Made by a program: the position numbers and the translations under genes. This document shows positions 6,213 to 11,814 of a stretch of DNA of 11,814 nt, piece after piece (position 1 is the stretch's first letter; every line of letters begins with the position of its first letter). The stretch comes from Synechococcaceae bacterium WB8_1B_136 (GTDB taxonomy: Bacteria > Cyanobacteriota > Cyanobacteriia > PCC-6307 > Cyanobiaceae): NCBI GenBank assembly GCA_010029175.1, contig RGNC01000057.1, forward strand, positions 1 through 11,814, in the 5' to 3' direction. Under the pieces are notes generated by a model that did not search any database, was not told the origin of the DNA, and saw only the letters and a list, made by a program, of their open reading frames with translations.

Positions 6213-8410
6213 GACGAGCGGTAGCTGCGCAACAGGGAATCGGGGCGCCACAGCGTGCTGAGCCAGTGCACCAGAGCATCGCTGCTGCGCATCAGCCGCG
6301 GAGCATGGAAGGGATGTTCGGCGCTGTAGAGCAGGCTCAGCAGCTGGGCCTGGGTATCCACCGGCAGAGGGGCGAAGCGCAGCTCAACCAGGCCGTTGTG
6401 GGTCGCGTCGATTAACACGGGCAGCTTCAGGTTGGGGTCCATCAGCTGCAATTCCGCTTCGCTGGGGTGGGCAGCTGCCTCGCTGGTGGCCATGGCCTGC
6501 AGCTGGAAGGTGCCGCCCTGTTCCGATAACAGTTTGGTGGTGCCCCATCGCTCGATCCCCTGCCATCGCAGGCAGCCGATCCGTTCGATCGGGAAGCTGT
6601 CGGCTCCGGAGCGCACCGGTTTATCGATGCAGGCCAGGGTGGCCACCATCAGCACGATGGCGTTGTAGAGCGTCCAGGAGAGCACGATCGACTCGCCTTC
6701 AAAGCCGGTTGCCTCCACGGCGCCGACCCCCAGCAGCGGCAGCAGATAGCGCAGCACAATGGTGAGGCCAATCAGGGCCAGCATCAAGAGCAGCGGCCAG
6801 CTGAGCCTGAGGTTGAAGTCCTGATGCTCAGACTGGATGTCTTTGTTGGTGACGATCCCGCCATACACCCGAAACGGGTGCCGCAGCACTTTCGCCATTC
6901 TTCGCAGGGCTGGAAAACAGAACAGCGTTTCGTACACCTCCATCCAGAACTGATGGTGGTAGTGCCCGCTCAGCCAGTTGGGCAGGGTGTAAAGGGCGAT
7001 CATGAACGGGCCGCCATAGCTGAAGAATTCAGGGATCGGGGCGGCGATCACCGAGAAGCCGAGAATCAGCCCGAGCAGCGGCATCACCAGATAGGTGATC
7101 CGCCACAGGGGTGCCAGGAGATCGGCCGGTAGCAGGTACCAGCGCAGCTGATTCCAGTTGAGCTTTCCGATCAGGGGCAGCTCCTTGCCGCAGAAGTAAA
7201 TCTGGATGTTTCCCTGCATCCAGCGCAGTCTCTGGTCAAGAAAATCGGCAAAGGTGCGCGGCACTTCTCCCATGCTGAGCACCTCATTGAGGTATTTAAC
7301 CCGCCAGCCCTCGGTGATCAGTTTGGTGCTGGTCTGGTAGTCCTCCACGAGGCATTGCGTGACGTAGCCACCAATGGCGTTCAGCGCCGCTGTTCGCGCC
7401 AGGTAGGACGTGCCGCAGCACACCACCGCATTGGCCTGATCGCGTCTCACCTGCAGGAAATGGTAGAAGTAATCCAGATCTCCCGGCATCACCCTCTCAA
7501 GCCCGAGGTTGCTGCTGTGAAAGTCGGCCTGGAAATAGTGTTGGGGTGTCTGAACGAGTGCCACGTTCGGATCGCTGAAAAAGCCAACCGTTCGCTTGAG
7601 GAACTGGGGTGATGGTGTGAAGTCGCAGTCGAACACGGCAATCAGCTCCGATTGGCAGTGCTTCAGGGCGTGGTTGAGATTGCCGGCCTTGCGATGGGCA
7701 TTCCCCTCCCGGCTCAGGTAGTCAACCCCCAGCCGGGCCGCCAGGTCGGCGATGCTGGCTCGGTGGCCATCATCGAGCACTTTGATGCGGAGGTTGTTGT
7801 ATTGCAGGTTGCGGCAGGTGAGGATGGCCCGCTGCACGATTCGGGCCGACTCGTTGTAAGTGGGGATCCAGATCTCCACGCTCGGTTGGTGGGCCTCGGT
7901 CCAGGGTTCCAGCGCCGTGGCCTCACGGCTGCGGTGTTTCCAGTCGAAGCCTGGGGCCGGCAGCATCTGGAGCACCAGGATCGCCAAGCCGATGGCTTCC
8001 ATCAGCAGCTGCAGCACGCTGCAGGCCACGCTGAAGGGGTGGGCCGTGTTCAAGGTGGTGCAGCGCCAGGCGAAGTAGCGCAGGCAGATCGCCAGCAGCA
8101 CCAGTTCCACCAGGGCATAGCTCCAGCGCCGCCTGGGCAGCCAGCGGCTGCCGATGGCCAGAGCCCCGGCCAGCAGCACCGGAGGCAGGCTGTCCTGCCA
8201 GAAGTCGTTGGCCTGGAACGGCTCCGGCAGCACCCTCAGCTGTTCAGGACTGAGCGTGACAGTGCTCAGCCAGTCGGGGGGAGCGCCCAGCAGCAGCAGG
8301 CTGAGCACCAGCAGCAGCCCTGTGACCACGAGGAACGACCAGGCGCTGGCACCGATGCGTTCGATCCGTTCCCCGTTGTCGGGTTGGTTGCGGCCGTTTG
8401 TACTGGTCAC
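6194..8410 (-). CDS. BcsA/CesA-type cellulose synthase-like family 2 glycosyltransferase
   Basis: This 738-residue inner-membrane GT2 synthase would polymerise a beta-glucan, most likely cellulose, from UDP-sugar and move it across the membrane. Hydrophobic segments lie near 23-42, 76-92, 96-114 and 134-150, then the cytoplasmic catalytic domain, then four more between about 428 and 595. The catalytic set is intact: DDG 213-215, DCD 261-263, VED 355-357 and QRLRW 393-397. FRVYGGIVTNK (513-523) resembles the gating loop. Residues 597-700 look like the BcsA PilZ domain, but the RxxxR arginine motif is absent and the [DN]xSxxG site reads LLSEQGG, so c-di-GMP control may be lost. The GTG at 8410 overlaps the fusion-protein stop by 4 nt (GTGA); another GTG at 8446 is possible. 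Cellulose versus another polymer cannot be settled from sequence. Confidence 0.88.
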   Translation of the reverse strand: MTSTNGRNQPDNGERIERIGASAWSFLVVTGLLLVLSLLLLGAPPDWLSTVTLSPEQLRVLPEPFQANDFWQDSLPPVLLAGALAIGSRWLPRRRWSYALVELVLLAICLRYFAWRCTTLNTAHPFSVACSVLQLLMEAIGLAILVLQMLPAPGFDWKHRSREATALEPWTEAHQPSVEIWIPTYNESARIVQRAILTCRNLQYNNLRIKVLDDGHRASIADLAARLGVDYLSREGNAHRKAGNLNHALKHCQSELIAVFDCDFTPSPQFLKRTVGFFSDPNVALVQTPQHYFQADFHSSNLGLERVMPGDLDYFYHFLQVRRDQANAVVCCGTSYLARTAALNAIGGYVTQCLVEDYQTSTKLITEGWRVKYLNEVLSMGEVPRTFADFLDQRLRWMQGNIQIYFCGKELPLIGKLNWNQLRWYLLPADLLAPLWRITYLVMPLLGLILGFSVIAAPIPEFFSYGGPFMIALYTLPNWLSGHYHHQFWMEVYETLFCFPALRRMAKVLRHPFRVYGGIVTNKDIQSEHQDFNLRLSWPLLLMLALIGLTIVLRYLLPLLGVGAVEATGFEGESIVLSWTLYNAIVLMVATLACIDKPVRSGADSFPIERIGCLRWQGIERWGTTKLLSEQGGTFQLQAMATSEAAAHPSEAELQLMDPNLKLPVLIDATHNGLVELRFAPLPVDTQAQLLSLLYSAEHPFHAPRLMRSSDALVHWLSTLWRPDSLLRSYRSSRQRLG

Positions 8411-9627
8411 TGGAAGGTCACGCGGGCGCCATAGCCCACAAAACACAACTTCTGTGGCGGGGCTGGCACGTCGTTGAGGATCCGCACCTGCACCTGGCTG
8501 AGCGCTTTTTGGTTGAGGGGGATGGGTTTGGGGTTGTCATTCATTCCGCCCGAGAAGCGGTCGATCCCCGAGCGGATCAACTCCACACGCCCATTGAGAT
8601 CGAGCTCTTCGCCGATGAGATCAATGTGAGCCCGGCTGCCGATCTTCAGCCGATTCAGGGTGGCTTCGGTCACCGTGGCCACCAGCCAACGATGGTTGCA
8701 ATCGATCAGCCGGATCACTTTCTGCTGCGCCTGCAGGTCGTCTCCAACCCTGGCCAGCAGGCGCCACACCAGTGCTGGCCGCGGCGCTTTGATCGTGGCT
8801 TCACGCTGCCTGTTCAGAAGCGTTTCTGCCGATTGCAGCTCTGCTTTGAGGCCCTCCACCCGTTTCTGCTGGGTGACGCGCTCGCTCTCCAGCCGTTTGC
8901 GCCTGAGCTGGGTTTCCTGCAGGCGCGGGGTGGGATCGATGTTGCCGCGGGTGCGCTCGAGGTTCAGGTCCCGTTGGGCCGCTTCCAGTTGGTTGGTTTC
9001 GGCACGCAGGCGTGCCTCGATGCCGGCCAGTTGTTGTTGGTTGGCCAGCATCGCGGTGCGGGCCTTGTCCACCACCCGCTCGGCCACGGCGCCAGCCTGA
9101 AACAACTGCTCCAGCCGCTTCAGATCCCGTTGGCTGTAGGCCAGCTCGTGCCGCTCCCTGGCCAGGTCGGCCTGCAGCCGGTCGAGCTGATTGCCTTGCC
9201 GCGCCACGGTGAGCCGGCGTTGATCGAGCGCATCCCTGGCATACACCTGCTCGTCCTGCTGCAGCAGGCCCAGTTCCCGGTCGGTGGCCTCCAGATTGGT
9301 CTGGGCGGTGGTCAAGGCGGTGCGCAGCCGCTGCAGATCTCCATCACTGGCCCGCACGTTCCGAACCGTGGCCACATGCTGGTTGCGCGACACCTGGGAG
9401 CCCACATCCACGCTCAGTTGCGTGAGTTCGCCCGTGATCGGGGTGGCCAGGTCGATCACGCTGCCCTCCACCACCGCATCCCGGGAGCGGGTGCTGAACA
9501 CGTGCAGCAGCACGCCCACCGCAGCCACCAGCATGGCGCTGCCCAGGGCGATCACCAGCTGGTTGCCTCGCCGACTGGCATGGGGCTGCGCCAGGTCGTG
9601 ATCGTGGCTTCCGTCCGGATCGGGCAT
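8407..9627 (-). CDS. HlyD-like periplasmic membrane fusion (adaptor) protein
   Basis: This 406-residue protein has a short charged cytoplasmic N-terminus, one transmembrane helix at about 23-44, and split barrel-sandwich (lipoyl-like) halves at about 54-93 (VVEGSVIDLATPITGEL) and 276-310 (ATIKAPRPALVW). Between them is a long Gln/Arg/Leu-rich coiled-coil hairpin (about 95-275), followed by a beta-barrel region. This is the HlyD/EmrA adaptor layout that links an inner-membrane transporter to a TolC-like outer-membrane channel. It overlaps the synthase gene by 4 nt, so the likely job is carrying the glucan through the periplasm, as known for cyanobacterial cellulose systems that use HlyD and TolC partners instead of BcsB/BcsC. 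No TolC-like gene is present here. The ATG at 9627 has only a weak ribosome site, and a promoter candidate lies just upstream. Confidence 0.85.
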   Translation of the reverse strand: MPDPDGSHDHDLAQPHASRRGNQLVIALGSAMLVAAVGVLLHVFSTRSRDAVVEGSVIDLATPITGELTQLSVDVGSQVSRNQHVATVRNVRASDGDLQRLRTALTTAQTNLEATDRELGLLQQDEQVYARDALDQRRLTVARQGNQLDRLQADLARERHELAYSQRDLKRLEQLFQAGAVAERVVDKARTAMLANQQQLAGIEARLRAETNQLEAAQRDLNLERTRGNIDPTPRLQETQLRRKRLESERVTQQKRVEGLKAELQSAETLLNRQREATIKAPRPALVWRLLARVGDDLQAQQKVIRLIDCNHRWLVATVTEATLNRLKIGSRAHIDLIGEELDLNGRVELIRSGIDRFSGGMNDNPKPIPLNQKALSQVQVRILNDVPAPPQKLCFVGYGARVTFQ

Positions 9628-9654
9628 GGACGCCTGGGCGGCATGGCCCCCAAC

Positions 9655-9682
9655 ACAATCGCCATGCCAAGGGGTTTGTCAA
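9655..9682 (-). promoter_or_regulatory. candidate sigma70-type promoter of the adaptor-synthase operon
   Basis: On the minus strand an exact TTGACA -35 box (9682-9677) is followed after 16 nt by GATTGT (9660-9655), a three-of-six match to TATAAT. Transcription would begin near 9648, leaving about 20 nt before the adaptor ATG at 9627. The -35 match is strong and the -10 match weak, so the promoter may depend on an activator. Confidence 0.4.
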
Positions 9683-9702
9683 GACTCGGCACCACGGCCG
9701 GA

Positions 9703-9801
9703 TCACCAGCGCAGCATCCGAATCCAAAGCCACCACAGCAGCCCCACCGGCAGCATCGCCAGCAGCAGCACCTCCAGGCTCTGCAGCTGCTCAGGGTTCA
9801 T
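9703..9801 (-). CDS. possible 32-residue single-span membrane microprotein
   Basis: A small ORF encodes 32 residues beginning MNPEQLQSLEVLLLAML. The rest is one hydrophobic helix rich in Leu and Trp ending in RMLRW, an inside-positive topology typical of small membrane proteins. An in-frame ATG at 9810 adds MGA. The 9801 ATG overlaps the TGA of a 21-residue ORF (ATGA), and GGGAG lies 2 nt before it, which is closer than ideal. It lies 75 nt upstream of the adaptor gene, before that gene's promoter candidate. I do not recognise a family, and a chance ORF is quite possible. Confidence 0.35.
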   Translation of the reverse strand: MNPEQLQSLEVLLLAMLPVGLLWWLWIRMLRW

Positions 9802-9863
9802 TGCTCCCATGGATTGAAGCCATGCCCAGTTTCAATGGTGCGTTCAAGTCGAACAGCCTTCAT
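9798..9863 (-). CDS. possible 21-residue leader ORF
   Basis: The ORF starts MKAVRLERTIETGHGF and ends NPWEQ. Its TGA overlaps the ATG of the membrane microprotein in an ATGA junction. That overlap is the only reason to list it: there is no strong ribosome site, and the same frame stays open upstream to 10193 in sequence that does not look coding. It could be a coupled leader or coincidence. Confidence 0.15.
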   Translation of the reverse strand: MKAVRLERTIETGHGFNPWEQ

Positions 9864-10270
9864 GAAGCCCCGTTGCTTCCGGTGAAGAGCAGTGTCGAAT
9901 CTGCTGCAGGGCTTGCCCGCCCCGAGTGGCCGATCCATCGTGGCTGCAACGGGATTCGGAGGCTCCGCTGATGGACGACACCCCCCCTGAGCACCAGCCA
10001 GGAGCGCGCTGACGATCCGGCCCCTGCTCCAACACTCTCGACGGATCTCTGATGTTCCTGGCATGGCTGTCGCCCCAGTGCCCAGTCGCCGTCCACTGCA
10101 TCGCCACAGGTGCCCCGGACCCAATGGAACATCCCACTCGACACCTGGCCCCAGGTGCCAGCGCCGGCAGCTCCGCCCACAACTCAAAACCACCTGATCT
10201 GGAAACGATCAACCGACCGCACAGCTGCGCCCGACCCCCATGGGAAGGCAACACGGCTGAGCAGGCAAAT
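9864..10270. other. intergenic stretch with no confident gene
   Basis: All frames here are open in places because of high GC, but none shows a recognisable domain, a good ribosome site or consistent coding composition. No tRNA or familiar cyanobacterial small RNA (6S, tmRNA, SRP RNA, Yfr1) was recognised. The stretch ends at a strong terminator-like hairpin, so an unannotated plus-strand transcript could lie within it. Confidence 0.5.
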
Positions 10271-10300
10271 GCCCGGGGCCAACGCTCCGGGCTTTGTTGT
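10271..10300 (+). terminator. intrinsic terminator-like hairpin with T-tract
   Basis: GCCCGGGGC (10271-10279) pairs with GCTCCGGGC (10284-10292) over nine positions, one of them a G-T wobble, around a CAAC tetraloop, and is followed by TTTGTTGT. An AAA run one base before the stem makes it partly usable from the other strand. No plus-strand gene was identified upstream to account for it. Confidence 0.6.
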
Positions 10301-10349
10301 AGCCATGCTGCTGGTCATTGTTTTCTGGCCCTTGGTGGGCTCGCTCCCC

Positions 10350-10544
10350 ATGAAGGTGATCGTGGATCTGTGCCTGGTGCCGATTGGTGTAGGGGTGCAC
10401 TTGGCGCCCTACATCGCCGCCTGCGAGAAGGTGCTCAGCGAGGCCGGCCTCAAGATCCAGCTCCATCCCAACGGTACCGCCATCGAGGGCGAGTGGGAGC
10501 CGGTGTTCGCCGCGATTGAGGCCTGCCACCAGGCGCTGCTGTGA
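10350..10544 (+). pseudogene. MTH1187/YkoF-type thiamine-binding protein, C-terminally truncated
   Basis: The 64 residues starting MKVIVDLCLVPIGVG and continuing with HLAPYIAACEKVL, LHPNGTAIEGEW and AAIEACHQALL match the N-terminal two thirds of the MTH1187/DUF77 family. These are small ferredoxin-like-fold proteins of about 100 residues thought to bind thiamine or related ligands. The expected last third, with a PRI..T.K.GTRTD-like segment and the final strand, is absent: the frame stops right after the ALL. No continuation was found in the other two frames, so a deletion is likelier than a point frameshift. The ATG at 10350 is where family similarity begins; upstream in-frame codons run through the terminator hairpin. 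The stop overlaps the next ORF (TGATG). A truncated protein would probably not fold normally. Confidence 0.6.
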
Positions 10545-10663
10545 TGCCAGGCCAGCGGGATCAGGCCGGCGAAATTCTCACGTTTTGGTTGGGCGAAACC
10601 CGGACCCGCCAGATCTGGCGCGACACCGCCATGGCCTTCGCGGGTGTTGGTGAATGGTGGTGA
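10544..10663 (+). pseudogene. DUF924-like N-terminal fragment
   Basis: A 39-residue ORF begins MPGQRDQAGEILTFWLGET and ends AFAGVGEWW. The segment GEILTFWLGE followed by RQIW resembles the start of DUF924 family proteins, which begin with an EVLxFWFGE-type motif and are normally around 180-200 residues. The rest of the family is missing and no continuation was seen in other frames. Its ATG overlaps the stop of the truncated thiamine-binding gene (TGATG), so if translated it would be coupled to it. The similarity is short and judged by eye, so chance or a different family remains possible. Confidence 0.35.
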
Positions 10664-11011
10664 TGACTTCAATCTCCGCCCTGGCAAAGCAGCCAATGGA
10701 GGCATGCTCGCTCCGTTGTTGCTCGAATGGAGGAACCGCGCTTTCGGTGCTGGCCCCAGCTACCGGGGCACCAGCACCGAAGGCGATAGCCGATGTGACC
10801 GCTCAGCTGATGGTTTCCTCAACGTGATCGAGTGGCAGGTATCGATCCCCTTGGATGGGAAGTGCTTCACATCGCTTCGGGTTTGCCGAAACAGACTCTT
10901 CTCGTCTGGGAGTAGAAATAAAGCTGCTGCTGAGCCCACTCGGAGCCTGCTGTTGAGTGCAGGATTCGCACAAAGCCTCGAGGTTGGCTGACATTCCCCA
11001 AAAGGGGACTG
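10664..11011. other. intergenic stretch with long hairpin, no confident gene
   Basis: No frame here encodes anything recognisable. A frame open from 10644 to 10991 lacks a ribosome site and family features. The notable content is the hairpin at 10740-10784 and a small CCCC-AAAA-GGGG palindrome immediately before the AP2 gene. No convincing promoter was found. Confidence 0.5.
10740..10784. repeat. long intergenic inverted repeat (14-bp stem)
   Basis: GCTTTCGGTGCTGG (10740-10753) pairs with CCAGCACCGAAGGC (10771-10784) with one G-T wobble. Inside, CCCC (10754-10757) can pair with GGGG (10765-10768), leaving a 7-nt loop and a 2-nt bulge. No T-run follows on either strand, so it is not a standard terminator. 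It could be an RNA-processing stem, a REP-like palindrome or a remnant of a mobile element. Confidence 0.7.
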
Positions 11012-11362
11012 GTGGATCAGGGAGTTGCTCGAGGAAGTTGGACAAGGTCGTTCCATCTCCTTGTGACCATCGAAGCCCGCCGAACTCGAGAGGATTCCTA
11101 CCAGGCCTACGCACGCCGCCCTAGACGGCTTGGTGCAAGCTCAATCTATCGTGGTGTGAGCTTTAGGAAGAAAACAAAACTTTGGACCGCCCAGGTGTAT
11201 TGGAGGGGACGGCGCTACTTCTTGGGTTCATTCGAGACAGAGCGCGAAGCCGCCCTTGCTTACAATATGCATGCTCAGAAGATCATCGGCAACCTGGCGC
11301 TGTTGAACGATTTGTCTGGCGCCGAGGAGCTTGGCCCGAGTGGTGCCATCTTAGAAGCCTGA
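11012..11362 (+). CDS. small AP2/ERF-domain DNA-binding protein
   Basis: The 116-residue protein contains an AP2 domain at about residues 45-101: YRGVSFRKK, then LWTAQVYWRGRRYFLGSF, then EREAALAYNMHAQKIIG and LALLND. The YRGV start, the W near 58, the LGxF and the AA.AYN helix are the hallmarks of this three-strand, one-helix DNA-binding fold. AP2 domains are best known from plant transcription factors but also occur in cyanobacterial and phage HNH homing endonucleases. Here residues 1-44 are basic and carry no HNH motif, so this is either a stand-alone DNA-binding protein or the remnant of a homing endonuclease. The start is GTG 11012, preceded by GGGGA at 4-nt spacing; another GTG at about 11063 would also keep the domain. 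By eye it is less GC-rich than its neighbours, consistent with horizontal origin. Confidence 0.75.
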   Translation: MDQGVARGSWTRSFHLLVTIEARRTREDSYQAYARRPRRLGASSIYRGVSFRKKTKLWTAQVYWRGRRYFLGSFETEREAALAYNMHAQKIIGNLALLNDLSGAEELGPSGAILEA

Positions 11363-11464
11363 ACAAGCCTTGGACTGCAATGATCAGCTCAATGCAAATC
11401 TTAGGCGTATCGCCTCCGTGGAGCAGGTTAAAATGCCTGGGAACGGCTTGAATCATGGATGCAG

Positions 11465-11814
11465 CTAAATAATTGTTCCATCCGCAAGTTCAGCGTTCTT
11501 CTTGATCACCATGATGCCACTGCGGATTGTGAAGCCGAGCTCATGGCGATCAGCCTCTTCCACGCGATCCTTGTTGATCACCTGCACATCTCTGCCGATA
11601 CGGACATTCTTGTCCAGTATTGCTCTCTTCACAACTGACCCTGCTCCGATGCCAAGAGGGATTTCGCCACGTGAGCGAAGCACGCTTCGTTCCTCCTCAG
11701 ACTCATAGCTGTCAGCGCCCATCACCAGGGTGTCGTCAAGCACAACACCTGCCTCCACCCTAAGACGAAGGCCCAGTACACAATGCTTGATGGCGCAGCT
11801 GTCGAGGATGCATC
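11465..11814 (-). CDS. glgC: glucose-1-phosphate adenylyltransferase (ADP-glucose pyrophosphorylase), C-terminal part
   Basis: The last 115 residues of GlgC are present and the gene continues off the right edge. The visible part is the left-handed beta-helix domain: CILDSCAIKHCVLGLRLRVE, then GVVLDDTLVMGAD with the following YESEEER, IGAGSVVKRAILDKNVRIG, and the closing NKDRVEEADRHE and RSGIMVIKKNAELADGTII. The MGADxYE and DKNxRIG motifs and the RSGI...ADGTII end are characteristic of cyanobacterial and plant enzymes. This domain holds part of the 3-phosphoglycerate/phosphate allosteric site and subunit contacts. The enzyme makes ADP-glucose from glucose-1-phosphate and ATP, the committed step of glycogen synthesis. 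The catalytic domain is outside the window. The gene converges with the AP2 gene; a 5-bp AGGCG/CGCCT hairpin lies between them, but no clear terminator. Confidence 0.93.
   Translation of the reverse strand, partial: CILDSCAIKHCVLGLRLRVEAGVVLDDTLVMGADSYESEEERSVLRSRGEIPLGIGAGSVVKRAILDKNVRIGRDVQVINKDRVEEADRHELGFTIRSGIMVIKKNAELADGTII

Noticed and set aside
8398..9885. 495-codon open frame on the plus strand opposite the adaptor and synthase genes
   Set aside because: It mirrors the coiled-coil gene's codon pattern, contains no recognisable motif and lacks a ribosome site.
10110..10349. Upstream in-frame extension of the thiamine-binding ORF
   Set aside because: It runs through a terminator hairpin and has no family similarity; similarity begins at the ATG at 10350.
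10644..10991. 115-codon plus-strand ORF before the AP2 gene
   Set aside because: No ribosome site, no recognisable family, and it reads through the long hairpin; treated as non-coding.
1..11814. CRISPR array, tRNA, rRNA or insertion sequence
   Set aside because: No regularly spaced repeats, cloverleaf, rRNA segment or transposase motif was found, despite the WYL and restriction genes that often sit near such elements.

Overview
The window looks like accessory DNA from a GC-rich unicellular cyanobacterium, most likely a Synechococcus/Cyanobium-type picocyanobacterium. That placement is inference. It rests on GC-rich coding sequence, the end of a cyanobacterial-style ADP-glucose pyrophosphorylase (GlgC) at the right edge, a membrane-fusion-protein/cellulose-synthase gene pair, and a bacterial AP2-domain gene. 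No rRNA, tRNA or CRISPR array was seen.

Left part (1-3479, minus strand) is a defence-type operon read right to left. It holds a LysR-like regulator, then 2 nt later the methyltransferase subunit of a type I restriction-modification system (HsdM, with an extra N-terminal winged-helix segment). An overlapping zeta-toxin-like P-loop ATPase/kinase follows and runs off the left edge. HsdS and HsdR would be expected further left, outside the window.

Across a 123-bp divergent gap (3480-3602), which carries a perfect 9-bp inverted repeat, lies a plus-strand gene encoding an N-terminal P-loop kinase joined to a WYL-domain region. It is broken by two frame changes (about 4300-4320 and about 5247-5260) and lacks the end of the WYL region, so it is annotated as a pseudogene (3603-5529).

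Middle part (5775-9863, minus strand) is an envelope/exopolysaccharide locus. An HlyD-like membrane fusion protein overlaps by 4 nt a BcsA/CesA-type GT2 synthase whose C-terminal PilZ-like region appears to have lost its c-di-GMP-binding residues. A small secreted four-cysteine protein follows. A TTGACA promoter candidate precedes the fusion protein, and two overlapping very small ORFs lie further upstream.

Right part (9864-11814) is gene-poor and looks eroded. It contains a terminator with no identified gene in front of it, a C-terminally truncated MTH1187-type thiamine-binding protein, a short DUF924-like fragment coupled to it, a 14-bp-stem hairpin, a small plus-strand protein that is essentially one AP2 DNA-binding domain, and the 3' end of glgC on the minus strand.
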